A stretch of DNA of 64,000 nt from Salibacter halophilus (GTDB taxonomy: Bacteria; Bacteroidota; Bacteroidia; Flavobacteriales_G; Salibacteraceae). A model generated the notes under the pieces. It searched no databases. It was not told the origin of the DNA and worked only from the letters and a program-made list of their open reading frames with translations. The translations under genes were made by a program, and so were the position numbers. The stretch lies in the NCBI RefSeq assembly GCF_008806325.1, contig NZ_WACR01000006.1, forward strand, positions 1-64,000. Reading direction: 5' to 3'. Numbering within the stretch: position 1 is the first letter of the stretch; every line of letters begins with the position of its first letter. Positions 36,267 through 45,211 of the stretch are shown here, piece after piece.

Positions 36267-37891
36267 TCCTCTTCTTCCTCTGTTTTTTCAATTTCTTCAT
36301 CTTCTTCTGAGGCTTCCTTTTCCGATTCAACTTCATCGAGCTCAACAACTTTTTCTTCTCCATTGAGGAAGCTGTTGATCATGTTATTCCTAATCGCAAA
36401 ACCTAAGCCCTGAACGCTGTAATCGTAAACCTTGTTACTCACAACACCCAGGAGGTCTCCGTTATCTCTGAGTAAAGGTCCGCCAGTACTCCCTTTGTTG
36501 ACACTAACATCGGTTTGAATAAAATCTACACCCTCTACTTTCCTCTCACCAGAAACAATTCCGTTACTCAAGGTTTGTGAAAGCTGTTTGTTTTGTGGGG
36601 TTCCGATCGAATAAATGTTTTCACCCACTGTCAACCCGTTGACATTGCTAAGCCTAAAGGTTTTATCAAATGGCTTGTCAATTTTTATTAAACACAGGTC
36701 ATATCCTTCATTAAACTGAACCACACGTGCGGGCAATTTCTCACCTTCATGATCAATGACAGTTAGGTTATGCAGATCGAATTCTGCAACATGATAGTTT
36801 GTGAGGATGTACCCTTCTTCCCCTACGACAAATCCACTTGCGTGGTAGTCATCACCAGCGAGGATCGTAACAGTGCTTTGAATCGCATCATCTAGCGAAT
36901 TGATTTGTTTCCTGGTGTGATTGATCTTCTCTTTAGCAATCAGATTGTTAGTAGTATCCTGTATTTTAAGTTGGTTCTGAACCTCATCGCTATCAAAGAA
37001 CTTGTAAAAGTTATAAGTAATGGCATCTTCGATGGCAATAGCGTAAGGTTTTTGAGGCTCTCCATCAATATGAACTAAATTGTTATGGCTAAACTCGCCT
37101 CCCCAGTTCTCTACAAGCTTATTAACCAGTGTATCTCCATCGAGATTGATAAGCGACCACTCTATTCCCACCTTTACTTTAGTTGAATAAGCGCTAAAGT
37201 GCTTGATAAAGTGCGTCACTTTTGTCTCTTTTGAAACAAATGAAGCAGTCAAAACCAATGAGTTCCCGTTGTGTTTTACGAAGTTCTTTTGATTGGTATC
37301 GTAATACTGCCTTTCCATCAGGTTATCATTGACAAGTCTAAAAAAGGCTGCATCATTTATATCTACGGGATCATAATTTGTTGTGACTGTTTCGGGCGGC
37401 TTCCCTCTCATTTCCCTGCGCTTTTTTACTTCAACGTAGCGGGAGTTGCCTCTTTCAATTTTAATATCAGACCGCTGAAAAAATACAAACCGCTCATTGC
37501 TTTGTCTCTTATCAATCCTTGGCCCCGGTTTAAAAACAGGCGGATTTCTATCGTAAATCCACCAGGTAGGATAAACTTTTGCCGTAGACCATGAGAAAAA
37601 CGGGAAAAACGCATAGTAAAGTGCTGGTCTTTTGTGCTGAGCCATTACATAGTACCGATCGATATGACCTTTTTTCTCAACTTTTACCTGCTGGGCATTT
37701 CCATACAAGGTAGATAACCTGACTTTAGTTTCGCTGCCAAAGCTTATTCGCTTTTCGTTGATAAAAACAGGGTCATCAGCGTTTTCTCTTTTGACATTCA
37801 CACTTTGGTGTGTCCCCATTAAGATCAACCCGCAGGAAGAAGACAGGGTAGCCAGACTTAAAAATATCGCAATTAGTTTAAAAATCTTCAT
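36263..37891 (-). CDS. HtrA-like trypsin-fold lipoprotein with Thr at the nucleophile position
   Basis: A 542-residue protein with a lipoprotein signal (LATLSSSC), a long N-terminal region of ~320 residues and a C-terminal S1C (DegP/HtrA-type) domain (about 340-520). His367 (TNYHV) and Asp398 (GYDLCLIKI) of the triad are present. The nucleophile block reads NKGSTGGPLL, where the family has NPGNSGGPL, so the catalytic Ser is Thr469, with Ser468 one place earlier. No PDZ domain is present. The C-terminal ~26 residues are almost all Glu, Asp and Lys. It is a diverged tandem paralogue of the next gene and lies 19 bp after it in one operon. It may be a pseudoprotease; activity is open. Confidence 0.87.
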   Translation of the reverse strand: MKIFKLIAIFLSLATLSSSCGLILMGTHQSVNVKRENADDPVFINEKRISFGSETKVRLSTLYGNAQQVKVEKKGHIDRYYVMAQHKRPALYYAFFPFFSWSTAKVYPTWWIYDRNPPVFKPGPRIDKRQSNERFVFFQRSDIKIERGNSRYVEVKKRREMRGKPPETVTTNYDPVDINDAAFFRLVNDNLMERQYYDTNQKNFVKHNGNSLVLTASFVSKETKVTHFIKHFSAYSTKVKVGIEWSLINLDGDTLVNKLVENWGGEFSHNNLVHIDGEPQKPYAIAIEDAITYNFYKFFDSDEVQNQLKIQDTTNNLIAKEKINHTRKQINSLDDAIQSTVTILAGDDYHASGFVVGEEGYILTNYHVAEFDLHNLTVIDHEGEKLPARVVQFNEGYDLCLIKIDKPFDKTFRLSNVNGLTVGENIYSIGTPQNKQLSQTLSNGIVSGERKVEGVDFIQTDVSVNKGSTGGPLLRDNGDLLGVVSNKVYDYSVQGLGFAIRNNMINSFLNGEEKVVELDEVESEKEASEEDEEIEKTEEEED

Positions 37892-37910
37892 ACAATAGAG
37901 GTTTAGGTGA

Positions 37911-39443
37911 TTAATTCTTTACGTTGATAAACTGTCTGATTTGATCAGCTGGTACAACAAAACTAATTCCCTCTATACCAACACCAAGTAGTTTACTACG
38001 CACCACTCCAATCAAATTACCATCTCTATCCACTAGCGGACCTCCGCTATTTCCCGGGTTTACACTAACATCTGTTTGTAAAAGCCTTATTCCTTCATTT
38101 TCTCGAACTGCCGAAACAATTCCCCTCGTGATCGTTTGCCCTAATTGAACATTTCTTGGAGTTCCTATTGCAAAAACTTCCTGTCCTAATTTGAAGTTTT
38201 CTGTTTTTGGAATACTAAAAGGATTGTCAAATTCTTTATCAACCTTGAGTAGAGCGAGATCTACCTCATCGCTGTAGCGAATAACTTCAGCTTTTATTTC
38301 ATTTGTGTCATCCTTAATTCTTAGGTCGTCCATATCCTGAGCAATAACGTGATAGTTCGTTACGATGTAACCATCTTTACTCACAGCAAAACCACTTCCA
38401 TGACCATTATCTCCTGAGAGAATAGTAACAGCACTTTTTGAACTTATCCCGAGATTTGTAGGGTTAACACCTCCGCTTACAGTAAGCTCTTCAAACTCTT
38501 CAGGGTTGAACTCTTCACGCTCCATTACCTTTTTAACCTCAAAGTTTTTAATCAACTTGAGAAAGCTATTCGTAATAGCGTCATTCACAGCCATTGAAAT
38601 CACATTGGGATTGTTGCTGCTTCCATAGAAATCAGTACTGAACTGACCACTTGTAGCTTTTATTTTTTTATCGAGCTGAGAAACACCATACACATCCAGT
38701 ATAGACCACTTGATTTCCAATTCAACCTCAACAAAATTCGTTGTATGCCCTTTGTTCATAGTAACCTCCTTAATATCAAGGTCACTAACTTCTCCATCGA
38801 GCAAAAGTGAGTTGGTCTTTCTTTTAATGATCACATTTGTAGTATCAGCATAGTTATGCTCATATAAGAATGAATTGACCGCGCTTGAAAAAACAGAGTT
38901 GTCAATCTCTAAACTTTCGCTATTTCCCTCTACCCAGTTAGGAGCAGCATCTCTTAAATAGTTTTTATAGTTGTAATAGCTATATGTAGCATCACCAGTA
39001 TTTACATTGAAATTTGTGTTTTGAGCGTATAAATATTTTTGATCCTTTGAACGCTCAGGAATTACAGGGCCGGCTTCATATTTTGGTGTAATTTTATCGT
39101 AATTCCATCCTGTTGAACTGTAGGTGTCAACATAAGGACCCGCTAAAGGCAAAAAAGGAATATATGAGAAAAAGTGTGTAAAAGGTCTTTTATATTGGCC
39201 ATGGATATAATAAGCTGTTTTGTGTCCTTCCTTTTTGACCTTTATTTGTTTTGCTTCAACATCACGATCCAGTTTTTCGGCAACCTGAGGGCCGTTACCA
39301 ATCATAACACCATCCACAAAAATTTCAGTACTGTCACTTTCAGTTCTTATTACAACCTCTTGTTGCTTCCCGTTAAATACTGAGGCACAAGAAGAAAAAA
39401 GTACAATTTGAGCAATTAATAAGTACGCTACTGGCTTTAACAT
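37911..39443 (-). CDS. HtrA-like serine protease lipoprotein
   Basis: A 510-residue lipoprotein (IAQIVLFSSC) with an N-terminal PEGA-like stretch (EIFVDGVMIGNGP) and a C-terminal S1C protease domain. The triad is complete: His365 (TNYHV), Asp395 (DEVDLALLKVD) and Ser466 in NPGNSGGP. No PDZ domain follows; the protein ends right after the protease fold (FVVPADQI). It is the first gene of a leftward two-gene operon with a diverged copy of itself. A matching promoter lies 27 bp upstream. The N-terminal ~320 residues are conserved in layout between the copies (GxYKRP, TxWxYD, SVLDVxG-type blocks) but I do not recognise the domain. Confidence 0.9.
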   Translation of the reverse strand: MLKPVAYLLIAQIVLFSSCASVFNGKQQEVVIRTESDSTEIFVDGVMIGNGPQVAEKLDRDVEAKQIKVKKEGHKTAYYIHGQYKRPFTHFFSYIPFLPLAGPYVDTYSSTGWNYDKITPKYEAGPVIPERSKDQKYLYAQNTNFNVNTGDATYSYYNYKNYLRDAAPNWVEGNSESLEIDNSVFSSAVNSFLYEHNYADTTNVIIKRKTNSLLLDGEVSDLDIKEVTMNKGHTTNFVEVELEIKWSILDVYGVSQLDKKIKATSGQFSTDFYGSSNNPNVISMAVNDAITNSFLKLIKNFEVKKVMEREEFNPEEFEELTVSGGVNPTNLGISSKSAVTILSGDNGHGSGFAVSKDGYIVTNYHVIAQDMDDLRIKDDTNEIKAEVIRYSDEVDLALLKVDKEFDNPFSIPKTENFKLGQEVFAIGTPRNVQLGQTITRGIVSAVRENEGIRLLQTDVSVNPGNSGGPLVDRDGNLIGVVRSKLLGVGIEGISFVVPADQIRQFINVKN

Positions 39444-39469
39444 AGTTTAACTTTTGGTTTGAAAAGCCT

Positions 39470-39498
39470 CAAATATAACCGTTTTTTATACTTATCAA
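39470..39498 (-). promoter_or_regulatory. Promoter of the HtrA-like operon
   Basis: On the minus strand TTG (39496-39498), an 18-bp spacer and TATATTTG (39470-39477) match the Bacteroidota consensus. The ATG is at 39443. Confidence 0.65.
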
Positions 39499-39547
39499 AA
39501 AGTGCAATCAAGTTGAACATTTTACTTTTATTTGAATTTACATCATT

Positions 39548-41992
39548 GTGGCAGCGGGTTCATCATTAATTAAAAAGTGGTTTTCTGATAAAGGTTGGGA
39601 TGCTTTTGCATTCCAAAAAGAAGCCTGGTCTGCATACAGATCTGGTAAAAACGGGCTTATCAATGCACCAACCGGTTCAGGAAAAACATATGCCATGCTC
39701 GGTGGTATTCTCTCTGAATACCTGAGTTTCCAAAAAGGAGATTACAAACAGCCTCGCGGACTTCAGGTCATCTGGATAACACCAATTAGGGCGCTGAGTA
39801 AAGAAATCCATCTCTCGAGCAAAAGAATGATTGATGGGCTAAATATTCCCTGGGAGGTTTCGGTCAGAACCGGGGACACATCAAGCAAAGAACGAGCCCG
39901 CCAATCTCGAAAAATGCCGCAAATATTGATCACTACTCCTGAGAGTTTGCACTTACTCCTGGCACAAAAAAATGCCGCAAAGCGGTTCAAAAACCTCAAA
40001 GCCGTGGTTTGTGATGAATGGCACGAGTTGATGGGTTCCAAAAGAGGAGTGATGATGGAGCTGGCTCTGAGCAGACTGAAATTCACATCCAAAAAGCTGC
40101 GCGTTTGGGGCATTTCAGCTACTATCGGGAACATGGAGGAATCGATGGAGGTTCTTCTCGGATCTGACCATGACCCTCAAAAAACGGCATTCATTAAAGC
40201 GGATATCAAAAAAGAGCTCGAGATCATCTCTGTCTTGCCCGATGAAGTTGAAAAATTTCCCTGGAGCGGACACCTGGGAATAAAACTACTCGCCAAAGTT
40301 GTCCCCATTATCAAGGAAAGTAAAACAACTCTGATTTTCACCAATACGCGTTCTCAATGTGAAATTTGGTATCAACGAATTCTGGATGAAGATCCTGAAT
40401 TAGCCGGACAAATAGCCATGCATCACGGCTCTATTTCACGAGAACTGCGCGACTGGGTTGAAGATGCTCTGCATGATGAACGCCTAAAAGCTGTTGTTTG
40501 CACATCGAGCCTTGATTTAGGTGTTGATTTTAGGCCTGTTGAAACGATCATTCAAATTGGCGGACCAAAAGGTGTCGCTCGATTCGCTCAACGAGCTGGG
40601 CGAAGTGGACACCGCCCGGGAGAGAAAAGTAAGATCTACTTCGTGCCAACTCATTCGCTCGAGCTAATTGAAGCGGCTGCACTGAGAAAAGCAATTGATC
40701 AAAATTACATGGAGGAACGAACTCCTTATATCCGTTCGTTTGATGTATTAGTTCAGTTCCTCACGACACTCGCAGTTGGAGACGGGTTCTACCCTGATGA
40801 AACACTGGAGCAGATAAAATCCACATTCAGTTTTAACAGTATCAATGACGATGAATGGCTCTGGTGTTTGGATTTCATCACAACCGGAGGTGACAGCCTA
40901 CACAGCTACAACGAATACCACAAAGTTGATGTACTGGAAGACAATCTCCACAAAGTTACAAGCAGAAAAGTAGCCATGAGACACCGTTTGCAAATTGGAG
41001 CAATCGTCTCTGATGCAATGCTCACAGTTAAATTTGTTTCAGGAGGAAGAATTGGCTCAATCGAAGAGTCCTTTATCTCTAAACTAAAGCCTGGCGATGT
41101 CTTTTGGTTTGCAGGAAGAAGTCTTGAACTTGTGAGAATCAAAGACATGGTGGTTCAGGTGAAGAGGAGTAAAAGCAAAACCGGTAAAGTTCCCAGTTGG
41201 CAGGGAGGAAGAATGCCTTTGAGCAGCAACCTTTCAGAAATGCTCCGCGAAAAAATGCAGGAAGCCATTTTAAACACCGGATCTGATGTTGAACTCAAGA
41301 CTATTCAGCCACTCCTAAATTTTCAAAAAGAGCGAAGCCACGTTCCGTTGGAAGACGAGTTTCTCATAGAAGTTTTTGAAAGTAGAGATGGCTATCATTG
41401 CTGCATGTATCCTTTTGACGGGCGATTTGTACATGAGGGAATCGCGAGCTTAATCGCTTATCGCATGAGTTTGCTCAAGCCCATTTCATTTTCCATTGCA
41501 GTCAACGATTACGGATTTGAGTTGCTGAGCGACCAGCCTGTTCCCATTCAGGATGCTATCGACAACAACCTATTTACAACTGATCATTTGATGGATGATA
41601 TTCAAAATAGCATCAATGCATCAGAAATGGCTCGAAGAAGATTTAGGGATATTGCCGGAATCAGCGGACTCGTGTTCAAAGGCTATCCCGGAAAATCGAA
41701 ATCTGACAGGCACCTGCAATCTTCCTCACAGTTGTTTTTTGTTGTATTCCGCGATTACGAACCGCGTAACCTACTTTACAAAGAAGCTTTTGAAGAGGCT
41801 CTGGAATTTCAACTCGAGTTTAACAGGTTGTTTAAAGCCCTGGCACGCATCAACAGCCAAAAATTTATTCTGTCAGAACCGGAAAAGCCAACTCCATTTG
41901 CTTTTCCTGTGATGGTGGATCGATTGAGAGAGAAGTTCATTGCCGAAACACTCGAAAACCGCATTCAAAAAATGCAATTGTCATTCGAATAG
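39548..41992 (+). CDS. Ligase-associated DExH-box helicase (Lhr-like)
   Basis: An 814-residue superfamily 2 DNA helicase of the Lhr-like, ligase-associated group. Motif I (Walker A) is APTGSGKTYA near the N-terminus, motif II reads DEWH, motif III is GISATIG and motif VI is QRAGRSGHRPG; a Lhr-type C-terminal region follows. In many bacteria this family is encoded with an ATP-dependent DNA ligase, a nuclease and a phosphoesterase for DNA repair. None of those is in view here. The start is GTG at 39548. It is divergent from the HtrA-like operon. Confidence 0.92.
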   Translation: MAAGSSLIKKWFSDKGWDAFAFQKEAWSAYRSGKNGLINAPTGSGKTYAMLGGILSEYLSFQKGDYKQPRGLQVIWITPIRALSKEIHLSSKRMIDGLNIPWEVSVRTGDTSSKERARQSRKMPQILITTPESLHLLLAQKNAAKRFKNLKAVVCDEWHELMGSKRGVMMELALSRLKFTSKKLRVWGISATIGNMEESMEVLLGSDHDPQKTAFIKADIKKELEIISVLPDEVEKFPWSGHLGIKLLAKVVPIIKESKTTLIFTNTRSQCEIWYQRILDEDPELAGQIAMHHGSISRELRDWVEDALHDERLKAVVCTSSLDLGVDFRPVETIIQIGGPKGVARFAQRAGRSGHRPGEKSKIYFVPTHSLELIEAAALRKAIDQNYMEERTPYIRSFDVLVQFLTTLAVGDGFYPDETLEQIKSTFSFNSINDDEWLWCLDFITTGGDSLHSYNEYHKVDVLEDNLHKVTSRKVAMRHRLQIGAIVSDAMLTVKFVSGGRIGSIEESFISKLKPGDVFWFAGRSLELVRIKDMVVQVKRSKSKTGKVPSWQGGRMPLSSNLSEMLREKMQEAILNTGSDVELKTIQPLLNFQKERSHVPLEDEFLIEVFESRDGYHCCMYPFDGRFVHEGIASLIAYRMSLLKPISFSIAVNDYGFELLSDQPVPIQDAIDNNLFTTDHLMDDIQNSINASEMARRRFRDIAGISGLVFKGYPGKSKSDRHLQSSSQLFFVVFRDYEPRNLLYKEAFEEALEFQLEFNRLFKALARINSQKFILSEPEKPTPFAFPVMVDRLREKFIAETLENRIQKMQLSFE

Positions 41993-42038
41993 TCGAACAA
42001 CCCACCCATTCACGTGTTGCATACTAAAAGAGATAATT

Positions 42039-42203
42039 ATGTTTGGACTATTCAATTCTGATCCCAAAAAGAAACTTCAAAAGAAATATAAAAAATTGAT
42101 GGAGGAGTCTCACGCTCTTTCACACAAGGATAGAAAAGCCGCTGATCAAAAAATGCAAGAAGCTGAAGATGTTTTAAAAGAGATCGATAAACTGGACAGT
42201 TGA
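42039..42203 (+). CDS. Small DUF6435-type protein
   Basis: A 54-residue highly charged protein (MFGLFNSDPKKKLQKKYKKL start) of mostly Lys/Glu-rich helix. It resembles the small Bacteroidota family DUF6435 (MFGLFKSDP start). The start is ATG at 42039; the open frame upstream belongs to the helicase region. Function unknown. It lies 46 bp after the helicase gene. Confidence 0.75.
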   Translation: MFGLFNSDPKKKLQKKYKKLMEESHALSHKDRKAADQKMQEAEDVLKEIDKLDS

Positions 42204-42265
42204 TCTAGCCCTCATTTTAAAGCTTTCACGGAAACATAAATATGTTGACCTTTGGTTCATAGATC

Positions 42266-43900
42266 ATGAACCTCAAGAAAGTAGTTATATGGATCGTTAG
42301 TATCCTGGTTATTGCCATAGCTGGCTATTTTGGATTGGAAAAATGGGTTGAATACAAGCTCAAAAAACTATTACAATCTAATGAAACTTATCTATACAGC
42401 CTGTACTTTGAAGGCGTTGATGTGAAATTATTTGATGGTTCAGCTTCACTGACAAAGTTCAAAGTTTCTCCAAACAGATCAATTGTTGACCAACTAATAG
42501 AAAATAAGACCAACCCCGAAATTATTTTTCAATTAAAGGTCAAAAGTGTCAATCTCAATAAGCTGAGCTATTTTCAATTACTGAATTCAGAACTCCAAAT
42601 CGGTGAATTGACTATTTCAAAGCCTGAGGTTACTTTAGAACTTCTCCCAAAACCTGATGAAAAACCGCCTGAGGACGGAAATAAAAAGGATTATTCATCC
42701 CTCTTTTCTTTTAAAAGTCTTCTTATCAAAAACTTTGCAATTGAAGAAGCATCTGCAAGCTTGCATCATTACCAAACGAAGTCGAGTAAATCGAGACAAA
42801 TAGGGTCTATGGACTCATTCAATATGATTGCTGGTCAGATCCAGTACAACCCTGAAGGTTCCATTCAAAACAGGTTGAGTACAGAAGGCATAATAATCGA
42901 AGCATCAGAGGTTGTTTTCCCAAACTATGAGGAAAAACAAATTCGTTTATCAAGGCTGAAATTTGATTTTAACGAACGTAAAATTCAACTCAAATCAGGT
43001 TCTGTTCAACACCTCGAAAGTATTGAAGCCTTTCAAAGGCAAACACAATTTCGCAAAATGTGGTTCCGGTTTCAGTTTAGTGATCTCACCATTGACGAAA
43101 TCGATTACGAAAGTGCCCTCTACCAAAACTGGTTAGCGGAAAAACTTTCTGTTGATTCGCTGAATATTCAATTATTCAACAACCCTAGACTCCCTTTTCC
43201 ACCTGACAGAAAGTTTCCGTTTTTTCAATCTGCCTTAAAGTCAATCCAAAACCCGATTAAAATTGATTCAGTGCTGATTAACAACAGCGCACTTACTTAT
43301 CAAATTCCGGGGCTCAAAGGCGAACCGAGGTCACAACTCGAATTTGAACAAATCAACGGATACCTGAAAAATGTCACAAATTCATTGCCTACAAGCGGAA
43401 AAACAATTTTTGAAGTCAGCTGCCTGCCCAATAATACCGGCTGGCTTCACTCAACATGGACCTTTGACCTTTCGAGTACTGAAGATGATTTTTTTATTGC
43501 TGCAAATGCCACTGATCTCGACCTTTCAAAATTCAACCAGTTAATTGAACCACAAACCCGCGTTCACATCAACTCGGGAAACATCCCGTATTTGAAATTG
43601 CGGATGGATGGTAACAAATACCAAAACCATGTCAAAATGAACTACGAGTTCAGAGATGCTGATATTGAGGTGTTTAAATATGATCAGGAAACCGGTCAAA
43701 AGAAAAAGAGAAAAATCGCATCGTTTTTGGCAAACCTCGTCATCGATAATCCATTGAAAGACGAGTATAAGTTTGAAACAAAATCGACAGTAAACAGACC
43801 TTCAGAAACTACTTTTTTTAAGTTTATTTGGCTCGGAATTTTAGATGGCTTTAAAGAAGGTGCCTTCAATAACCGATATGAGAAAAAAGAAAAACCTTAG
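42266..43900 (+). CDS. AsmA-like membrane-anchored protein
   Basis: A 544-residue protein with one N-terminal transmembrane segment (VVIWIVSILVIAIAGYFGL). A long periplasmic beta-rich region follows, with an AsmA/DUF748-like pattern (short hydrophobic stretches such as IGELTISKPEVTLELLP and LLIKNFAIEEASASLHHYQ). AsmA-like proteins bridge the periplasm and carry phospholipids to the outer membrane. Assignment to the superfamily is by pattern only. The gene ends one base before the queA start. Confidence 0.7.
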   Translation: MNLKKVVIWIVSILVIAIAGYFGLEKWVEYKLKKLLQSNETYLYSLYFEGVDVKLFDGSASLTKFKVSPNRSIVDQLIENKTNPEIIFQLKVKSVNLNKLSYFQLLNSELQIGELTISKPEVTLELLPKPDEKPPEDGNKKDYSSLFSFKSLLIKNFAIEEASASLHHYQTKSSKSRQIGSMDSFNMIAGQIQYNPEGSIQNRLSTEGIIIEASEVVFPNYEEKQIRLSRLKFDFNERKIQLKSGSVQHLESIEAFQRQTQFRKMWFRFQFSDLTIDEIDYESALYQNWLAEKLSVDSLNIQLFNNPRLPFPPDRKFPFFQSALKSIQNPIKIDSVLINNSALTYQIPGLKGEPRSQLEFEQINGYLKNVTNSLPTSGKTIFEVSCLPNNTGWLHSTWTFDLSSTEDDFFIAANATDLDLSKFNQLIEPQTRVHINSGNIPYLKLRMDGNKYQNHVKMNYEFRDADIEVFKYDQETGQKKKRKIASFLANLVIDNPLKDEYKFETKSTVNRPSETTFFKFIWLGILDGFKEGAFNNRYEKKEKP

Positions 43901-43901
43901 T

Positions 43902-45113
43902 ATGTCTCACCCAAAAGAAATTTCAATCGCGAGTTACCAGTATGATTTGCCCGATGAAAAAATCGCTCAATACCCTGTTGAGCCTCGTGATAGCTCAAAA
44001 CTTCTCACTTACAGGAAGGGAGAAACAGGTCACTCAACTTTCAATAAGCTACCAAATGAGCTTCCATCAAATACACACCTGATTTTCAACAATACGAAAG
44101 TCGTTCCCGCCCGGCTGTTTTTCCGCAACCGAAACGGACGTGTTATTGAAGTGTTTTGCCTGGAGCCACAATCAGAACCGAGCGCTGAGCTGGCTCTTTC
44201 ACAAACCGAAAGCACACGCTGGTGGTGCATGGTTGGCGGAGCAAAAAAATGGAAAGAAGAAACACTCACACTTCAAACCGGGAGAGGCGATCTGTTGAAC
44301 GTCAAAAAAATCGACAGGGAAGATGCGCGCTTTTTAATCGAGTTTAGCTGGGAGCCTAAAGACCTCACCTTTTCTCAACTTCTAGAAGAAGCCGGAAAAG
44401 TTCCGCTACCTCCTTACATGACACGAGAAGCTGAGGAGGAAGACAAGTCGCGCTATCAAACGGTTTTTGCCAAAGTTGAAGGGTCAGTAGCCGCTCCCAC
44501 CGCGGGTTTGCACTTTACGCCTTCGGTTCTGACCGATATTGAAAAAGAAAAAATCAACTCTTCTCAGGTTACACTACACGTGAGTGCAGGCACTTTCAGA
44601 CCCGTACAAACAGATAAAATTGGCGATCACGCTATGCACGGTGAGTTTTTTGAAGTGAGTAAAAACACTGTTGAAGAACTCCTCAAAACGGATGACAAAA
44701 CACTCATAACCGTTGGAACAACTGCTATGCGTACGATGGAAAGCCTTTATTGGGTTGGCGCACAAATTGCTAAGCACGGTTTCAAAATGGAAATGCCGTT
44801 TCGCATCGGGCAGTGGGAACCGTACGATGAGCCGTGGGATGCTTCGAGAGGTGAGTCGCTCCAAATGATTTTGGAATACATGAAACACCACAAAATTGAC
44901 AAGTTGAGCGGACAAACGGAGATTATCATCGCACCGGGATACGAGTTTAAGTTTTGTAACGGACTCATCACAAATTTTCATCAGCCCGGGAGTACGCTTT
45001 TGCTACTGGTTGCTGCACTCATAGGATCTGACTGGAAAAAAGTGTACGATTATGCGCTCAACAATGACTTTAGGTTTTTGAGTTACGGGGATAGCTCTTT
45101 ACTAATTCCTTAG
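43902..45113 (+). CDS. queA: S-adenosylmethionine:tRNA ribosyltransferase-isomerase
   Basis: Makes epoxyqueuosine in tRNA by moving the ribosyl part of SAM onto preQ1. The preferred start is ATG at 43902 (MSHPKEISIAS), right after the upstream stop; an in-frame ATG at 43845 lies inside the upstream gene. It has 403 residues, longer than the ~350 of E. coli and matching the longer QueA type of Bacteroidota. Conserved blocks are SSKLLTY, NNTKVVPARLF, SVAAPTAGLHFT, HVSAGTFRPV and NFHQPGSTLLLLV. One decamer copy at 44525. Confidence 0.93.
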   Translation: MSHPKEISIASYQYDLPDEKIAQYPVEPRDSSKLLTYRKGETGHSTFNKLPNELPSNTHLIFNNTKVVPARLFFRNRNGRVIEVFCLEPQSEPSAELALSQTESTRWWCMVGGAKKWKEETLTLQTGRGDLLNVKKIDREDARFLIEFSWEPKDLTFSQLLEEAGKVPLPPYMTREAEEEDKSRYQTVFAKVEGSVAAPTAGLHFTPSVLTDIEKEKINSSQVTLHVSAGTFRPVQTDKIGDHAMHGEFFEVSKNTVEELLKTDDKTLITVGTTAMRTMESLYWVGAQIAKHGFKMEMPFRIGQWEPYDEPWDASRGESLQMILEYMKHHKIDKLSGQTEIIIAPGYEFKFCNGLITNFHQPGSTLLLLVAALIGSDWKKVYDYALNNDFRFLSYGDSSLLIP

Positions 45114-45211
45114 GTTGTCAAAAGACATCTGTTCATAAAATAGCGCAATATCCATTGTTTTGAGCGCGTTTGACATCAACCTTTGTATATTGGAAAAAAT
45201 GTATCTGTATC

